Source: Croceimicrobium sp965279135 (lineage in GTDB: Bacteria > Bacteroidota > Bacteroidia > Flavobacteriales > Schleiferiaceae). From it: DNA of 64,000 nucleotides. The notes beneath the pieces are model-generated. The model ran no database searches, was not told where the DNA came from, and worked only from the letters and a program-made list of their open reading frames with translations. Numbering within the stretch: position 1 is the first letter of the stretch; each line of letters starts with the position of its first letter. The position numbers and the translations under genes are program-made. The DNA is taken from assembly GCA_965279135.1 (NCBI GenBank), contig OZ257133.1, forward strand, positions 1,240,001 through 1,304,000. Direction: 5' to 3'. Positions 27,634-34,958 of this stretch are shown in pieces.

Positions 27634-28224
27634 TTATTGGCGCATTACCTCGTCGTAGTGACTATTGATGGTCTTTAGGTTCTCATTGTAGTGCTCCATG
27701 AGATCATTAAATTCTCCCATTTGATTACGCATTTCCTGAGAACTGGCGGCAGATTCACGCATACTGTGGCGTATTTCCTGTAAGCTATCCGAGAGATGTT
27801 GAATGTTGTTGGTCATTTCCCCTAAGGTTTGAGCGAAGGTGTCCATGGCATTGGCATAGGAACCATTCATGTTTGGGGTTTCTCCTTCGGATTGTAATTG
27901 AGGAAATACGTTTTCCCATTTGTACTCTATTTCTTCCTCCTTGCGCTCAAATGCAGATATAAGGAATACTACCGCCTCGATACTTAGACCTATGATAAAC
28001 AGCTCGTTTGCGAAGGGCCATCCCAGGAATTTAAACATGGCACCAACCAAAACAACTGCGGCTCCAAAGCCATAAATGAAAGTGATCGTATCTAATTTTC
28101 CTTTTTGAGGAGATTCTGCCTGCATCCTGGGTTGACCACCATTTACTCTTGCCTTAGGCATTGGCTGAGTCTTTTCTCTTTTGGTCGCCTGATTTGTTCT
28201 TCTAAGGGTATTTTGCTTTTTCAT
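27634..28224 (-). CDS. GldL-like proton-channel motor protein
   Basis: Starting at the ATG at 28222-28224 (ATGA overlap with the upstream stop), the 196-residue protein has a basic, disordered N-terminus, two membrane helices (about 47-66 and 74-92), and a coiled-coil tail. ITFIYGFGAAVVLVGAMFKF, then GLSIEAVVFLISAFE and EYKWENVFPQL match GldL closely. Glu83 (GLSIEAVVF) corresponds to the essential membrane Glu of GldL (Glu49 in F. johnsoniae). The His after FK in GldL (FKxxH) is Gly68 here. GldL pentamers around two GldM helices turn proton flow into rotation. A separate canonical gldKLMN locus is expected elsewhere in the genome, since gldK and gldN are absent here. Confidence 0.85.
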   Translation of the reverse strand: MKKQNTLRRTNQATKREKTQPMPKARVNGGQPRMQAESPQKGKLDTITFIYGFGAAVVLVGAMFKFLGWPFANELFIIGLSIEAVVFLISAFERKEEEIEYKWENVFPQLQSEGETPNMNGSYANAMDTFAQTLGEMTNNIQHLSDSLQEIRHSMRESAASSQEMRNQMGEFNDLMEHYNENLKTINSHYDEVMRQ

Positions 28225-28760
28225 CGGGACTGGTTGTTTAGAAAGTAATCCTGGAACTGATTCCAACTAGCTAAATTTTGACGGGTACCTCTTTTAAATG
28301 ATATGCGGTTAAAAAGGATGAATAGGGCAATAAGGATCAACCCGATTGCGGCAGCGATCATAATTTCCTGATTAACCTTGGCTTCAAGGGTCGCCTGCAT
28401 TTTAGCCGCATTTCGATTTTGCTCCTCGAATTTGTTTCTGAAATCGTCTAATGCCAGGTTAAGCGCACGTTCGGTTTGTGCCTGCACCTCTTGAAAGCTC
28501 TCCATATCCTCCTCAAGACCCAGAATGGCAGCGTCTAGATTGAGGCTTAGGCTATCTGCATTCGCCTTCATCGCGGCAACCTGATTTTGTAGAGATTTGA
28601 AATCTCGACCTTGCAGACTGAGTTGATTATTAAGGTAGTTTACCCGATTCTTAAAGAGATCAATCTGATATTGATTCTGGCGAATGAGGAGGCTGTCACT
28701 TTGGGCGTATCCTACACTAAGAATGAATGTAAAGAAAAAGAGATAATGTGCTTTTCGCAT
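28221..28760 (-). CDS. Periplasmic coiled-coil protein with C-terminal membrane helix, first gene of gldLM-like operon
   Basis: The 179-residue protein has a signal peptide (1-19), a long coiled coil (about 30-130; heptads in FKNRVNYLNNQLSL and LNLALDDFRNKFEEQ), a membrane helix (about 134-153; IMIAAAIGLILIALFILF) and a basic cytoplasmic tail of about 26 residues. Thus the coiled coil faces the periplasm. I recognise no family. It overlaps the gldL-like gene by four bases and is transcribed first from the strong promoter at 28784-28813. It may be a stator-like or peptidoglycan-spanning rod around the motor (inference). Confidence 0.7.
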   Translation of the reverse strand: MRKAHYLFFFTFILSVGYAQSDSLLIRQNQYQIDLFKNRVNYLNNQLSLQGRDFKSLQNQVAAMKANADSLSLNLDAAILGLEEDMESFQEVQAQTERALNLALDDFRNKFEEQNRNAAKMQATLEAKVNQEIMIAAAIGLILIALFILFNRISFKRGTRQNLASWNQFQDYFLNNQSR

Positions 28761-28783
28761 TTTTCATTTGATTGGGGGCTCTC

Positions 28784-28813
28784 CAAATGTAGTTTTTAAG
28801 CACTTATTAACAA
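28784..28813 (-). promoter_or_regulatory. Promoter of the gldLM-like operon
   Basis: On the minus strand TTG (28811-28813) and TACATTTG (28784-28791) are spaced by exactly 19 bases, a near-ideal Bacteroidota promoter. The predicted start site is about 18 bases before the ATG. It makes the five genes 28760 to 22726 one transcription unit. Confidence 0.65.
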
Positions 28814-29234
28814 GTTTGTAAATATTTTTTTTACTGGTGGATTATTAGTTTTATATTAATATGTAAAACATTGATAAATAGTATTAATAATACAAATACT
28901 ATGTTATTTGTTATATAACAATAAATTTTTTATACCTGTTAGTAACAGGTTTTTCAACTTTTTTTGGCCTAAGATCGTCCTGAACAAGGTTTTTATCAAA
29001 AATGCCTAATTGTAGAAAAAGTTAGAATTCCTTTGTCTTTTACAGGCCTCCTTTAGTTTCTTCTTGAAGAAGGTTCAACGCCTTAGGTGTTACATTAGGT
29101 GACTGAGTATCTAAGCATCAATCCTCATAGCAGAGTTCTACCTCTTAGAGTACCGAGGTGATAGGCTTATAATAAGTGGAGGGTCTGATTATTGAACTTT
29201 CGGAATTCTAAAAGCGCTCTAAGCCTTCTTCGAG
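28814..29234. other. Long intergenic region with AT-rich palindromes; no gene seen
   Basis: The segment 28814-28960 is strongly AT-rich and holds ACAAATA/TATTTGT (28892-28898 with 28905-28911), a perfect 14-base palindrome TTGTTATATAACAA (28908-28921) and a hairpin with T-run (28934-28955). Bases 28961-29234 have ordinary composition, the inverted repeat TTCTTC/GAAGAA (29060-29074 region), and a direct repeat of TTAGGTG at 29083-29089 and 29095-29101 (period 12). No open reading frame of note and no recognised RNA is seen. It may hold regulatory sites for the gldLM-like operon. Confidence 0.5.
28934..28955 (+). terminator. Orphan terminator-like hairpin
   Basis: ACCTGT (28934-28939) pairs with ACAGGT (28945-28950) over a five-base loop, and TTTT follows. 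It is oriented for plus-strand transcription, but no plus-strand gene lies upstream, so it may end antisense transcripts or a small RNA. Confidence 0.4.
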
Positions 29235-29867
29235 CTACAATCTGTAGTGAAGGCCTAGATTCAGGTTATAAAGGAATCCAAATCTTCTATAAGTGCCGAA
29301 TCTGGCATTCCTCACCTGAGAATCTGAGGAAGGAATAATAATCCACCCTTCGGATATCCAATAGTTATGCAGGCCAATCTGACCTTCGAGCTTAATGCCA
29401 AGATGTTCAGTAACCGGAATTCTATAGCCAAGTTGTGTGAAAAGTGAAAACCCAGTAAAAAGCTCCGGAGAGTCAATTTCAATAAGTGGAGCGAAGCGAT
29501 TTCGAGAGGTCTGCTCAACTAAATTGAAGTCTAGGGCTAGTCTTAATCCTAAATAAAGGTTAGGGCTAACATAGAAATTGCCTTCACTAAATAGGCCATG
29601 AGAGTGAAACACTAAGTCTTGTACTCCACCATATTCTGTTAAGGACTCAAAATATTGGTATCCAAAGTTTAAATCAAAACTTTGATCTCGGTAGGGGAAG
29701 CTTAGACCGAAATATGCATTTCCGGATAGAGTACCGTTTTGAGCATATCCACTCGTGATCCCAAAGGAGTATTGACTTTTTGTGCTATCCTTATCAGAAG
29801 CTTTCACACTTAGAGTGAGAAAGGATAATGCGAAAATCCAGATCAACAGGAGGGTTTTGTCTTTCAT
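29235..29867 (-). CDS. Probable outer-membrane beta-barrel protein
   Basis: Starting at the ATG at 29865-29867, the 210-residue protein has a signal peptide (MKDKTLLLIWIFALSFLTLS, continuing VKA). An ATG 14 codons upstream is less likely. The mature protein alternates aromatic and polar strands (YSFGITSGYAQNGTLSGNAY, FDLNFGYQYFESL, LYLGLRLALDFNLV) and ends in YNLNLGLHYRL with a terminal hydrophobic residue, typical of eight-to-ten-strand barrels. No specific family is recognised; the role is unknown. It follows the poly-proline protein gene after 58 bases. Confidence 0.65.
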   Translation of the reverse strand: MKDKTLLLIWIFALSFLTLSVKASDKDSTKSQYSFGITSGYAQNGTLSGNAYFGLSFPYRDQSFDLNFGYQYFESLTEYGGVQDLVFHSHGLFSEGNFYVSPNLYLGLRLALDFNLVEQTSRNRFAPLIEIDSPELFTGFSLFTQLGYRIPVTEHLGIKLEGQIGLHNYWISEGWIIIPSSDSQVRNARFGTYRRFGFLYNLNLGLHYRL

Positions 29868-29925
29868 CTTTAATGACGTTTGTATTGGTATTGACTTGTT
29901 AACCTGCAATCATGATCCATTGTTT

Positions 29926-30408
29926 TCAACGCGGAGGCGGCGGAGGAGGTGGAGGAGGAGGGATTTGGGAGTCATCTGTATTCATCCTAATTTCTCTTTC
30001 CCTTCTAAGCGTTTCAGAATCTTTAGTCTTCAGTCTTTCAATCTTCGAATCTGGTTTTCCTTCTTGCAGATACAGCTTCATTTGATATAGCGAACCGCTA
30101 TCATTGTAATATCGACAGAGGTAGACGTTAAAACCTTCCTCGTATACAATTACGATCGAAATCTCAGTTTCGAACCTAACTTTTCGAATTTCATTGGCAG
30201 CAGCTAGAAGATTATCATCTAAATCTTGAATGGAATCATTAAACTCGATTTTAGCCAGTTTGATATTCCCATTTTGCAGAGCTCTTAAAACCCTTATGGC
30301 TGTTGCCCGTTGGGCTTCTTTTATTTCTTTATTGTGATAGTCCTTTGGTACTTGAGCAAAGGCAATTTGCCCTAGGCAAAGAATCAGCACTAGGAAGACC
30401 GTTCTCAT
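29926..30408 (-). CDS. Secreted protein with ten-proline C-terminus
   Basis: The 160-residue protein has a signal peptide (MRTVFLVLILCLGQIAFAQ). The mature region is a small alpha/beta domain (KVRFETEISIVIVYEEGFNV), followed by a charged helix and a run of ten prolines ending in Arg. The run is encoded by a CCN-rich tract (seen as GGAGG repeats on the plus strand, 29929-29961). Such a tail would be a stiff extension or binding site; EF-P would be needed to translate it. No family recognised. Confidence 0.65.
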   Translation of the reverse strand: MRTVFLVLILCLGQIAFAQVPKDYHNKEIKEAQRATAIRVLRALQNGNIKLAKIEFNDSIQDLDDNLLAAANEIRKVRFETEISIVIVYEEGFNVYLCRYYNDSGSLYQMKLYLQEGKPDSKIERLKTKDSETLRREREIRMNTDDSQIPPPPPPPPPPR

Positions 30409-30561
30409 TTAAAACAATTTGGAGTACAAGCTAAGCCCTTTTCTCCAAAAGTGCTAAGTGCTAGTTTAGATCAACTATACAATCAAAATTGAGTTCTGAT
30501 AACAGAAACGGTCCCTATGAATACCGTAACCACTAGGAAATAGAAGAATTGGTATAGAAAT

Positions 30562-31035
30562 CTAATTAGGTGAGTTCAAGCCAAGTTGATTACCCTCTGA
30601 ATCTAGAAATAAAGCGAAAAAGCCACTGTCATCTGCATGTGCTGTTTTAGGAAGGATGATTTTCCCTCCATTGGTTTCAACTTTATCTAAGATAGTTTGA
30701 AGGTTATCCCCGCCATCCAGATAGATTGTTATCCCATCGGCAGAGGGTTTGAGCTTATCATCTTTCATAATTACAGCATGAACAAGCTGATCTTCGTATG
30801 GAAAAATACCCATTTCCATCCCCGACATCGCCATATGTTCAATATTGATATTTAAAATGCCCTCATAAAAGCTAATTGCTCTTTTAATGTCCGTTGCGGG
30901 TATCTCAAAAAGGGAAATGTAGCTTTTCATACTTGTTGTGTGATTATCGTTTTGCTGACTGGTATTATCCGTATGGATAAAACCCATAGAACCGAGGGTG
31001 AACGCAATAATCGCGCTGATGAGCATTTTTCTCAT
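30562..31035 (-). CDS. VOC (glyoxalase-fold) protein with hydrophobic N-terminal extension
   Basis: The 157-residue protein carries a VOC domain from residue 36 (SYISLFEIPATDIKRAISFYEGIL) to DSEGNQLGLNSP, as in the DUF/VOC proteins annotated as bleomycin-resistance or glyoxalase-like. The first 35 residues (MRKMLISAIIAFTLGSMGFI then a polar linker) look like an export signal or anchor, unusual for this cytoplasmic family. The internal ATG at 30928-30930 would give the standard 122-residue form. The substrate is unknown. It lies 78 bases after an AraC-type regulator gene in the same direction, and such pairs are common. Confidence 0.75.
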   Translation of the reverse strand: MRKMLISAIIAFTLGSMGFIHTDNTSQQNDNHTTSMKSYISLFEIPATDIKRAISFYEGILNINIEHMAMSGMEMGIFPYEDQLVHAVIMKDDKLKPSADGITIYLDGGDNLQTILDKVETNGGKIILPKTAHADDSGFFALFLDSEGNQLGLNSPN

Positions 31036-31113
31036 TATTCAAATCGATGGAATTACACAGCAATTTTAAGAAAGGCAGTTTTCTTGAAATTGTAAAAATG
31101 CGACAACAGATTG

Positions 31114-31926
31114 CTATTGATAGAAGAGCTTTGAAAGAGCTAGATGTTCATTTCCTAGAAAGTCCTTTGGGGTGGTACCGATAAACTCTTTGAAATCCTT
31201 TATGAAATGGGCTTGATCGAAATACTCGTTCTCATAAGCGATGCTGGTTAGGCTTTCATTTTCATTTAAGAGCATTTTTAAAGCCGTGTGCAAGCGCAAC
31301 ACTTTTCCGAGCTGCTTAGGGCTAATCCCGATCTGTTTTCTAAAATCCCTTTCGAGTTTCCTCCTTTGGGATAGCTTGTCTTTTAGTAATTGATTGATGG
31401 AACTGCTGCCATTTGTGGCAAGAAGAGCATCCACAGTTGTCTTAACCAGGTTTTCGATAGTACTGTCTTGATTTAACCGAGCCAAAAGAAACTCCTCAAT
31501 TATTTCAATTCGTTCTTGAGTATTCTTTGCCTTGATAATTTTCTGTTCAAGGTCAGTAGCAGATTTTTCACCAAAGAGATCTGCTAAAGGGGCCTCCACA
31601 TCCACAAGTTCTGCAAGAGGGGTACTCACAAAGTTGGCAAAGCCGTACGGATAGAAGCAAATAGCAAAGGAGTCTACATCACCAAGAGGTTCAATGAAAT
31701 AGGACTTGGTTCTTTGCCCCATTATCATTGCGTTCGGATGAACGATGTAATCATCTTCAGAAAGGTAACGCTTTATCTTATCCTTAAAATTGAAGGTCAT
31801 TTCCACACAACCATCAGGGATAATCTTTTGCTTTTGATTTTTTGGATCATAAGGGACTTCTAAAGTCCAGTAGAACTTAACCAGGGCACTTAAATCCGGA
31901 TGTGGTTGATAGGTTTGATAGTTCAT
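31114..31926 (-). CDS. AraC family transcriptional regulator
   Basis: The 270-residue protein has an N-terminal sensing region (DUF6597-like; HPDLSALVKFYWTLEVPY, IIPDGCVEMTFNF) and a C-terminal AraC-type double helix-turn-helix (GISPKQLGKVLRLHTALKML, ending YFDQAHFIKDFKEFIGTTPKDF). It probably controls the neighbouring VOC gene or itself; the inducer is unknown. Confidence 0.88.
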   Translation of the reverse strand: MNYQTYQPHPDLSALVKFYWTLEVPYDPKNQKQKIIPDGCVEMTFNFKDKIKRYLSEDDYIVHPNAMIMGQRTKSYFIEPLGDVDSFAICFYPYGFANFVSTPLAELVDVEAPLADLFGEKSATDLEQKIIKAKNTQERIEIIEEFLLARLNQDSTIENLVKTTVDALLATNGSSSINQLLKDKLSQRRKLERDFRKQIGISPKQLGKVLRLHTALKMLLNENESLTSIAYENEYFDQAHFIKDFKEFIGTTPKDFLGNEHLALSKLFYQ

Positions 31927-31981
31927 GCAAATTCTGTTATTAGTCCTGAGGGGAGGTTAGTGGGTCTTTTAAGGACGGCCT

Positions 31982-32437
31982 TCATTTCAGTATTAGGTAA
32001 TGGCTATTTTGACTGAAAAAGCTAGGTTTCTTTTTAATATAATTCATGATTTCCTCTCCTCTCGCCTGAATCTCAAGGCCATCAGCAAAAGCCCTAAAAG
32101 AATGGAATTCCCAATCCTGGATGCTGTCTCGACTCCTATCTAATCTAAGAGTCCCTAGTTTCATTTTTTCGTCAATGCCCATTCTCAAGGTTAACACTTG
32201 ATTCAGACTATCATAGCCGGAGAAGTAATTATCAATGCCGTCCACTTGATGGTTTGCCGCATCCTTGCCATTCAGGGCATCTGCAATTAAGTATTTCGTA
32301 GGATCCTTAGTAACATCTTTAAGTTCGAGTTTTAAGGTGATTTCTTTGCCGGTCTGGTTTATAATGTAGGCAGATTGGTCCCTACCGCAACTAATAAGCA
32401 TGGTGCTTAATATTAAATACAGGGCTAATCGGTTCAT
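31982..32437 (-). CDS. Hypothetical lipoprotein
   Basis: The 151-residue protein has a lipoprotein signal with lipobox LISC (MNRLALYLILSTMLISCGRD). The mature part is mixed alpha/beta (AYIINQTGKEITLKLEL, LTLRMGIDEKMKLGTLRLDR) with no family I recognise. It is membrane-anchored, probably periplasmic. It stands between small unrelated genes in the same direction; function unknown. Confidence 0.65.
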   Translation of the reverse strand: MNRLALYLILSTMLISCGRDQSAYIINQTGKEITLKLELKDVTKDPTKYLIADALNGKDAANHQVDGIDNYFSGYDSLNQVLTLRMGIDEKMKLGTLRLDRSRDSIQDWEFHSFRAFADGLEIQARGEEIMNYIKKKPSFFSQNSHYLILK

Positions 32438-32482
32438 TTCAGTTGTAATTGCTATTCAAGTTTTGGGCGCTAAAAGGAATTT

Positions 32483-33070
32483 TTAATTCTCTGATTTCAT
32501 TATGCCGGCAAAATCAATGTACTCGCCTATATAGTAGGATGGAATTTGCCTCTCTATTCCCATACGATATATTCCGATTCCCATACTAGGATTGGAGTTT
32601 ACATTTAACTGGATATCCTGTGCTTTGCTTATTAGTTCTGTCGTTCCGAAGCATTCACCATTTTCAGCGCTGACTATTTTCCCTCTTTTGGTCCCACCCT
32701 TAGGCCCATAGGGGTAGAGCCAGATTTTCTCAGTTTTAATTAAATCCATTTGGAAGTCAATCTCTGGTAGACTAAAACTACTGTCGGTCCAGGAAGCGTT
32801 TTTAATTCTTGCCGTTCTAATTGTCAAATCTGGACGAAGTATGTTCTGTTCCTCTTCACTAAATCCCTTAAAATCAACCAGCTCCGCTTTATCGTTGAAG
32901 AGGTTTCTTGGGGCGCGATAAAAGGAGCATTTCTTATCTAAGTTGGAGGCAATAGTCCAAGAGCCATCGTGCTCCCAATAGGCGTCATAAAAGACTTCAA
33001 GATCATCAAAGCCAATAATTTTAAGGGCTGTAGCATGCCAGCTCGCTTGATATATTTCTCCTAGTTTCAT
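32483..33070 (-). CDS. Hypothetical soluble protein
   Basis: The 195-residue protein has no signal peptide or membrane helix. It has a beta-rich look (DDLEVFYDAYWEHDGSW, IWLYPYGPKGGTKRGKIV) and an AENGECFGTTELI segment. No family is recognised. It is in the same orientation as its neighbours with gaps of 40-45 bases, compatible with co-transcription. Function unknown. Confidence 0.6.
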   Translation of the reverse strand: MKLGEIYQASWHATALKIIGFDDLEVFYDAYWEHDGSWTIASNLDKKCSFYRAPRNLFNDKAELVDFKGFSEEEQNILRPDLTIRTARIKNASWTDSSFSLPEIDFQMDLIKTEKIWLYPYGPKGGTKRGKIVSAENGECFGTTELISKAQDIQLNVNSNPSMGIGIYRMGIERQIPSYYIGEYIDFAGIMKSEN

Positions 33071-33112
33071 TTATGGTTTTAATCCTTTATGATTCGGCAG
33101 ATTTTAAGACCA

Positions 33113-33457
33113 CTAATCCTTAGTGGCAATCGCGTAAACAAGTCCACCAATTATTAATCCAATGGGAATTACAATCATACCGGGAAGAACGATGGCCGAG
33201 ATTAGCGCTAATAAAAGCCCCAGGCCAATTTTAATCCAGGTCATGTCGTAATGTGACTTCTCATCTTCAGCTTCTGATTTCTGTCTTTCAATCATTACAT
33301 CCCTGGCTACCTGCATGGCTAGTTCTTCCGGGATCCCCTGTTTCTCCAGTCTGGCATAGATAATCTCCTCCTCTAATCCAGAGTTTTTTAATTTCAATCC
33401 TAAGGAATAGGCTCTGCGCATTAATCCTTCCTCAGTTTCTTTTTCTTTTTCACTCAT
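33113..33457 (-). CDS. Small two-helix membrane protein
   Basis: The 114-residue protein has a charged helical N-terminus (to about residue 72) with repeated short helices (AYSLGLKLKNSGLEEEIIYA, QGIPEELAMQVARDVM), and two hydrophobic helices at the C-terminus (about 73-91 and 94-110; IGLGLLLALISAIVLPGMIV). The N-terminal helix pairs resemble a duplicated small ubiquitin-associated-like fold but the match is weak. Inner-membrane location is likely; function unknown. Confidence 0.6.
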   Translation of the reverse strand: MSEKEKETEEGLMRRAYSLGLKLKNSGLEEEIIYARLEKQGIPEELAMQVARDVMIERQKSEAEDEKSHYDMTWIKIGLGLLLALISAIVLPGMIVIPIGLIIGGLVYAIATKD

Positions 33458-33525
33458 AAGATCACAATTTCAAGGCTTATAGTGCAAATTAAGCAGATGG
33501 CTTAACTTAATTCGCCTCACTGATA

Positions 33526-33876
33526 TCATGGGGATCGAGGCGGATTTAAATTAGCCCTTCGCTTTTTCCTAAACAACCAGTAGGACAGTAGAAGGGTAAT
33601 TATTGCCAGGATGATAGCCTGTTCAATCAAAAATGGATTGTCAGTATAAGTGTATCCCAATTCCAGGTAAGCACTTTCCTCAGCGTGATAATTCTCTCCA
33701 ACTCCTTCCCAGCCAATTAAACCTGCGGGATGATCTGTCCCAGCCCAATACAGCTGTTTTGTATAGTGGTTAACCAGTAAGTAATCAATTGTAGCCAGGG
33801 TGCTACCTATGTATATAAGGTTGAAGAATAATAAAACCAGAAATGCTTTTAGTCTCATATTAGTAATGCGAAGCAT
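33526..33876 (-). CDS. Small membrane protein
   Basis: The 116-residue protein has two hydrophobic helices (about 11-30 and 82-100) around a periplasmic loop with aromatic residues (WAGTDHPAGLIGWEGVGENY), and a basic C-terminal tail. The second ATG (33858, MRLKAF) is an alternative start. No family is recognised; function unknown. Confidence 0.55.
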   Translation of the reverse strand: MLRITNMRLKAFLVLLFFNLIYIGSTLATIDYLLVNHYTKQLYWAGTDHPAGLIGWEGVGENYHAEESAYLELGYTYTDNPFLIEQAIILAIITLLLSYWLFRKKRRANLNPPRSP

Positions 33877-33919
33877 CCTTTAATCCATTATCGATTTGAC
33901 GCCAAAGCTTTGTCCTCAA

Positions 33920-34402
33920 TTATTCCCTTCGATTTTTATAATAAAACAGCTCTGGATCTCCTTCGTCTAAGCCTGAAAGTTCTCCGGCATAAGTGAATCC
34001 AGCCTTTGAAAGTGCTTTCTGCATCGGGATATTGGAACGATTTGTAGAAGTAAAAACCTTGTCAGTACGCGATTGTAAGCAGATTAACTCTATCACCTGA
34101 GCGCCAATACCCTTAGCTCTTTGTTCTTTGTCAATGACAATCAATTCGATCCAACCCTGGTCGAAAAATCGATAATCAAATAAGGCAAATCCGACCGCCA
34201 TTTCATTTATGTTGATGACAAAGCATTCCTGATTGGAAATCGCCTTCTCAATCTTTTCCGCTCTTTTTAGTTCGTTATGTTCGGTCTTATTTAGTCGATA
34301 ACTAAAATCGACTACCTGGTCTTTATCGCTTGGCTCTGCGATTCGTATGCTAAGCCCTTGCAGTTCAGGTTTATTCATTAAGAGAGCAAATTTTTTCTTC
34401 AA
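33920..34402 (-). CDS. GNAT family N-acetyltransferase
   Basis: The 160-residue protein has the GNAT fold: LSIRIAEPSDKDQVVDFSY at the start of the domain, AVGFALFDY, then WIELIVIDKEQRAKGIGAQVIEL with the acetyl-CoA pyrophosphate-binding pattern QRAKGIG, and a C-terminal MQKALSKAGFTYAG. It acetylates an unknown amine substrate. The ATG at residue 9 is an alternative start. It lies near no obvious partner. Confidence 0.8.
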   Translation of the reverse strand: MKKKFALLMNKPELQGLSIRIAEPSDKDQVVDFSYRLNKTEHNELKRAEKIEKAISNQECFVININEMAVGFALFDYRFFDQGWIELIVIDKEQRAKGIGAQVIELICLQSRTDKVFTSTNRSNIPMQKALSKAGFTYAGELSGLDEGDPELFYYKNRRE

Positions 34403-34522
34403 TTTTCTCCATTTCTCTGTGTGAAGCCTTTCGAGAAATAGAATGGGCCATTAATTTCAGAAAAAACTCTGGAGCGGCAATCTAGATGCAGGATAATAGC
34501 ATTGTGAAATTGGGAAGAAAAC

Positions 34523-34560
34523 AAAAACCCTTGCTAATTATAAGACTAACAAGGGTTTTT
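34523..34560 (-). terminator. Terminator downstream of tRNA-Leu
   Basis: AAAAACCCTTG (34523-34533) and CAAGGGTTTTT (34550-34560) form an 11-pair stem with a 16-base loop; read on the minus strand it is followed by a T-rich 3' arm. It lies 12 bases beyond the tRNA-Leu 3' end. Confidence 0.75.
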
Positions 34561-34572
34561 ACAATTGAAATG

Positions 34573-34656
34573 TGCCCAGAACAGGATTTGAACCTGCACG
34601 GCCATTAGGCCACCACCCCCTCAAGATGGCGTGTCTACCAATTCCACCACCTGGGC
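34573..34656 (-). tRNA. tRNA-Leu(GAG)
   Basis: The 84-base cloverleaf has acceptor stem GCCCAGG with CTGGGC and A discriminator, the leucine-type long variable arm (GTGGCC/GGCC region), T loop TTCAAAT, and anticodon stem CCATC/GGTGG around TTGAGGG, giving anticodon GAG. CCA is not encoded (the next bases are CA), so it must be added by the CCA enzyme. Confidence 0.92.
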
Positions 34657-34714
34657 TAGGTTTGATTTAGATTTGTCCTAAGATTCTAAGTTAAAACCTT
34701 ATCCATCTAAACCA

Positions 34715-34740
34715 AAAAAGCTCCGAAGAACGGAGCTTTT
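34715..34740 (-). terminator. Terminator between tRNA-Lys and tRNA-Leu
   Basis: AAAGCTCCG and CGGAGCTTT pair over the loop AAGAA (34726-34730). It starts directly at the encoded CCA of tRNA-Lys, read on the minus strand, and ends in T residues. Each tRNA therefore has its own terminator. Confidence 0.75.
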
Positions 34741-34815
34741 GGTGACTCAGCAGGGGCTCGAACCCTGGACCCTCTCCTTAAAAGGGAGATGCTCTACCAA
34801 CTGAGCTACTGAGTC
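34740..34815 (-). tRNA. tRNA-Lys(TTT)
   Basis: The 76-base cloverleaf has acceptor GACTCAG/CTGAGTC, D stem GCTC/GAGC, anticodon stem TCTCC/GGAGA around CTTTTAA (anticodon TTT), T stem CAGGG/CCCTG, discriminator A and encoded CCA. A matching promoter lies at 34843-34874. Confidence 0.95.
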
Positions 34816-34842
34816 ATGAATACCCCTTTTGTTTTGGGGCTG

Positions 34843-34874
34843 CAAATATAGTGTGAAACAATCCTTTTGACCAA
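34843..34874 (-). promoter_or_regulatory. Promoter of tRNA-Lys
   Basis: On the minus strand TTG (34872-34874) and TATATTTG (34843-34850) are 21 bases apart, matching the Bacteroidota consensus. The box ends 27 bases before the tRNA 5' end. A CCCC/GGGG inverted repeat occupies the leader at 34824-34839. Confidence 0.6.
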
Positions 34875-34958
34875 GACGAATAAGGAAAAATCTATTTCAT
34901 CTTTTACATTAATCCAGATCAGCAAATCTATTCACTTTATAGGCAGTAATTTAGCCCG

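Noticed and set aside
22726..28760. Calling the gldLM-like locus the canonical type IX secretion operon
   Set aside because: gldK, gldN and porP are absent, there are two gldM-like genes, and the barrel protein is of another type.
29081..29190. Short words (TCTAAGCA, GAGTTCT, GATAGGC) in the order found near the 3' end of 23S rRNA
   Set aside because: Matches are only 7-8 bases, spacing differs from 23S, and no longer helix is conserved; chance is a fair explanation. A search against the genome's own 23S gene would settle it.
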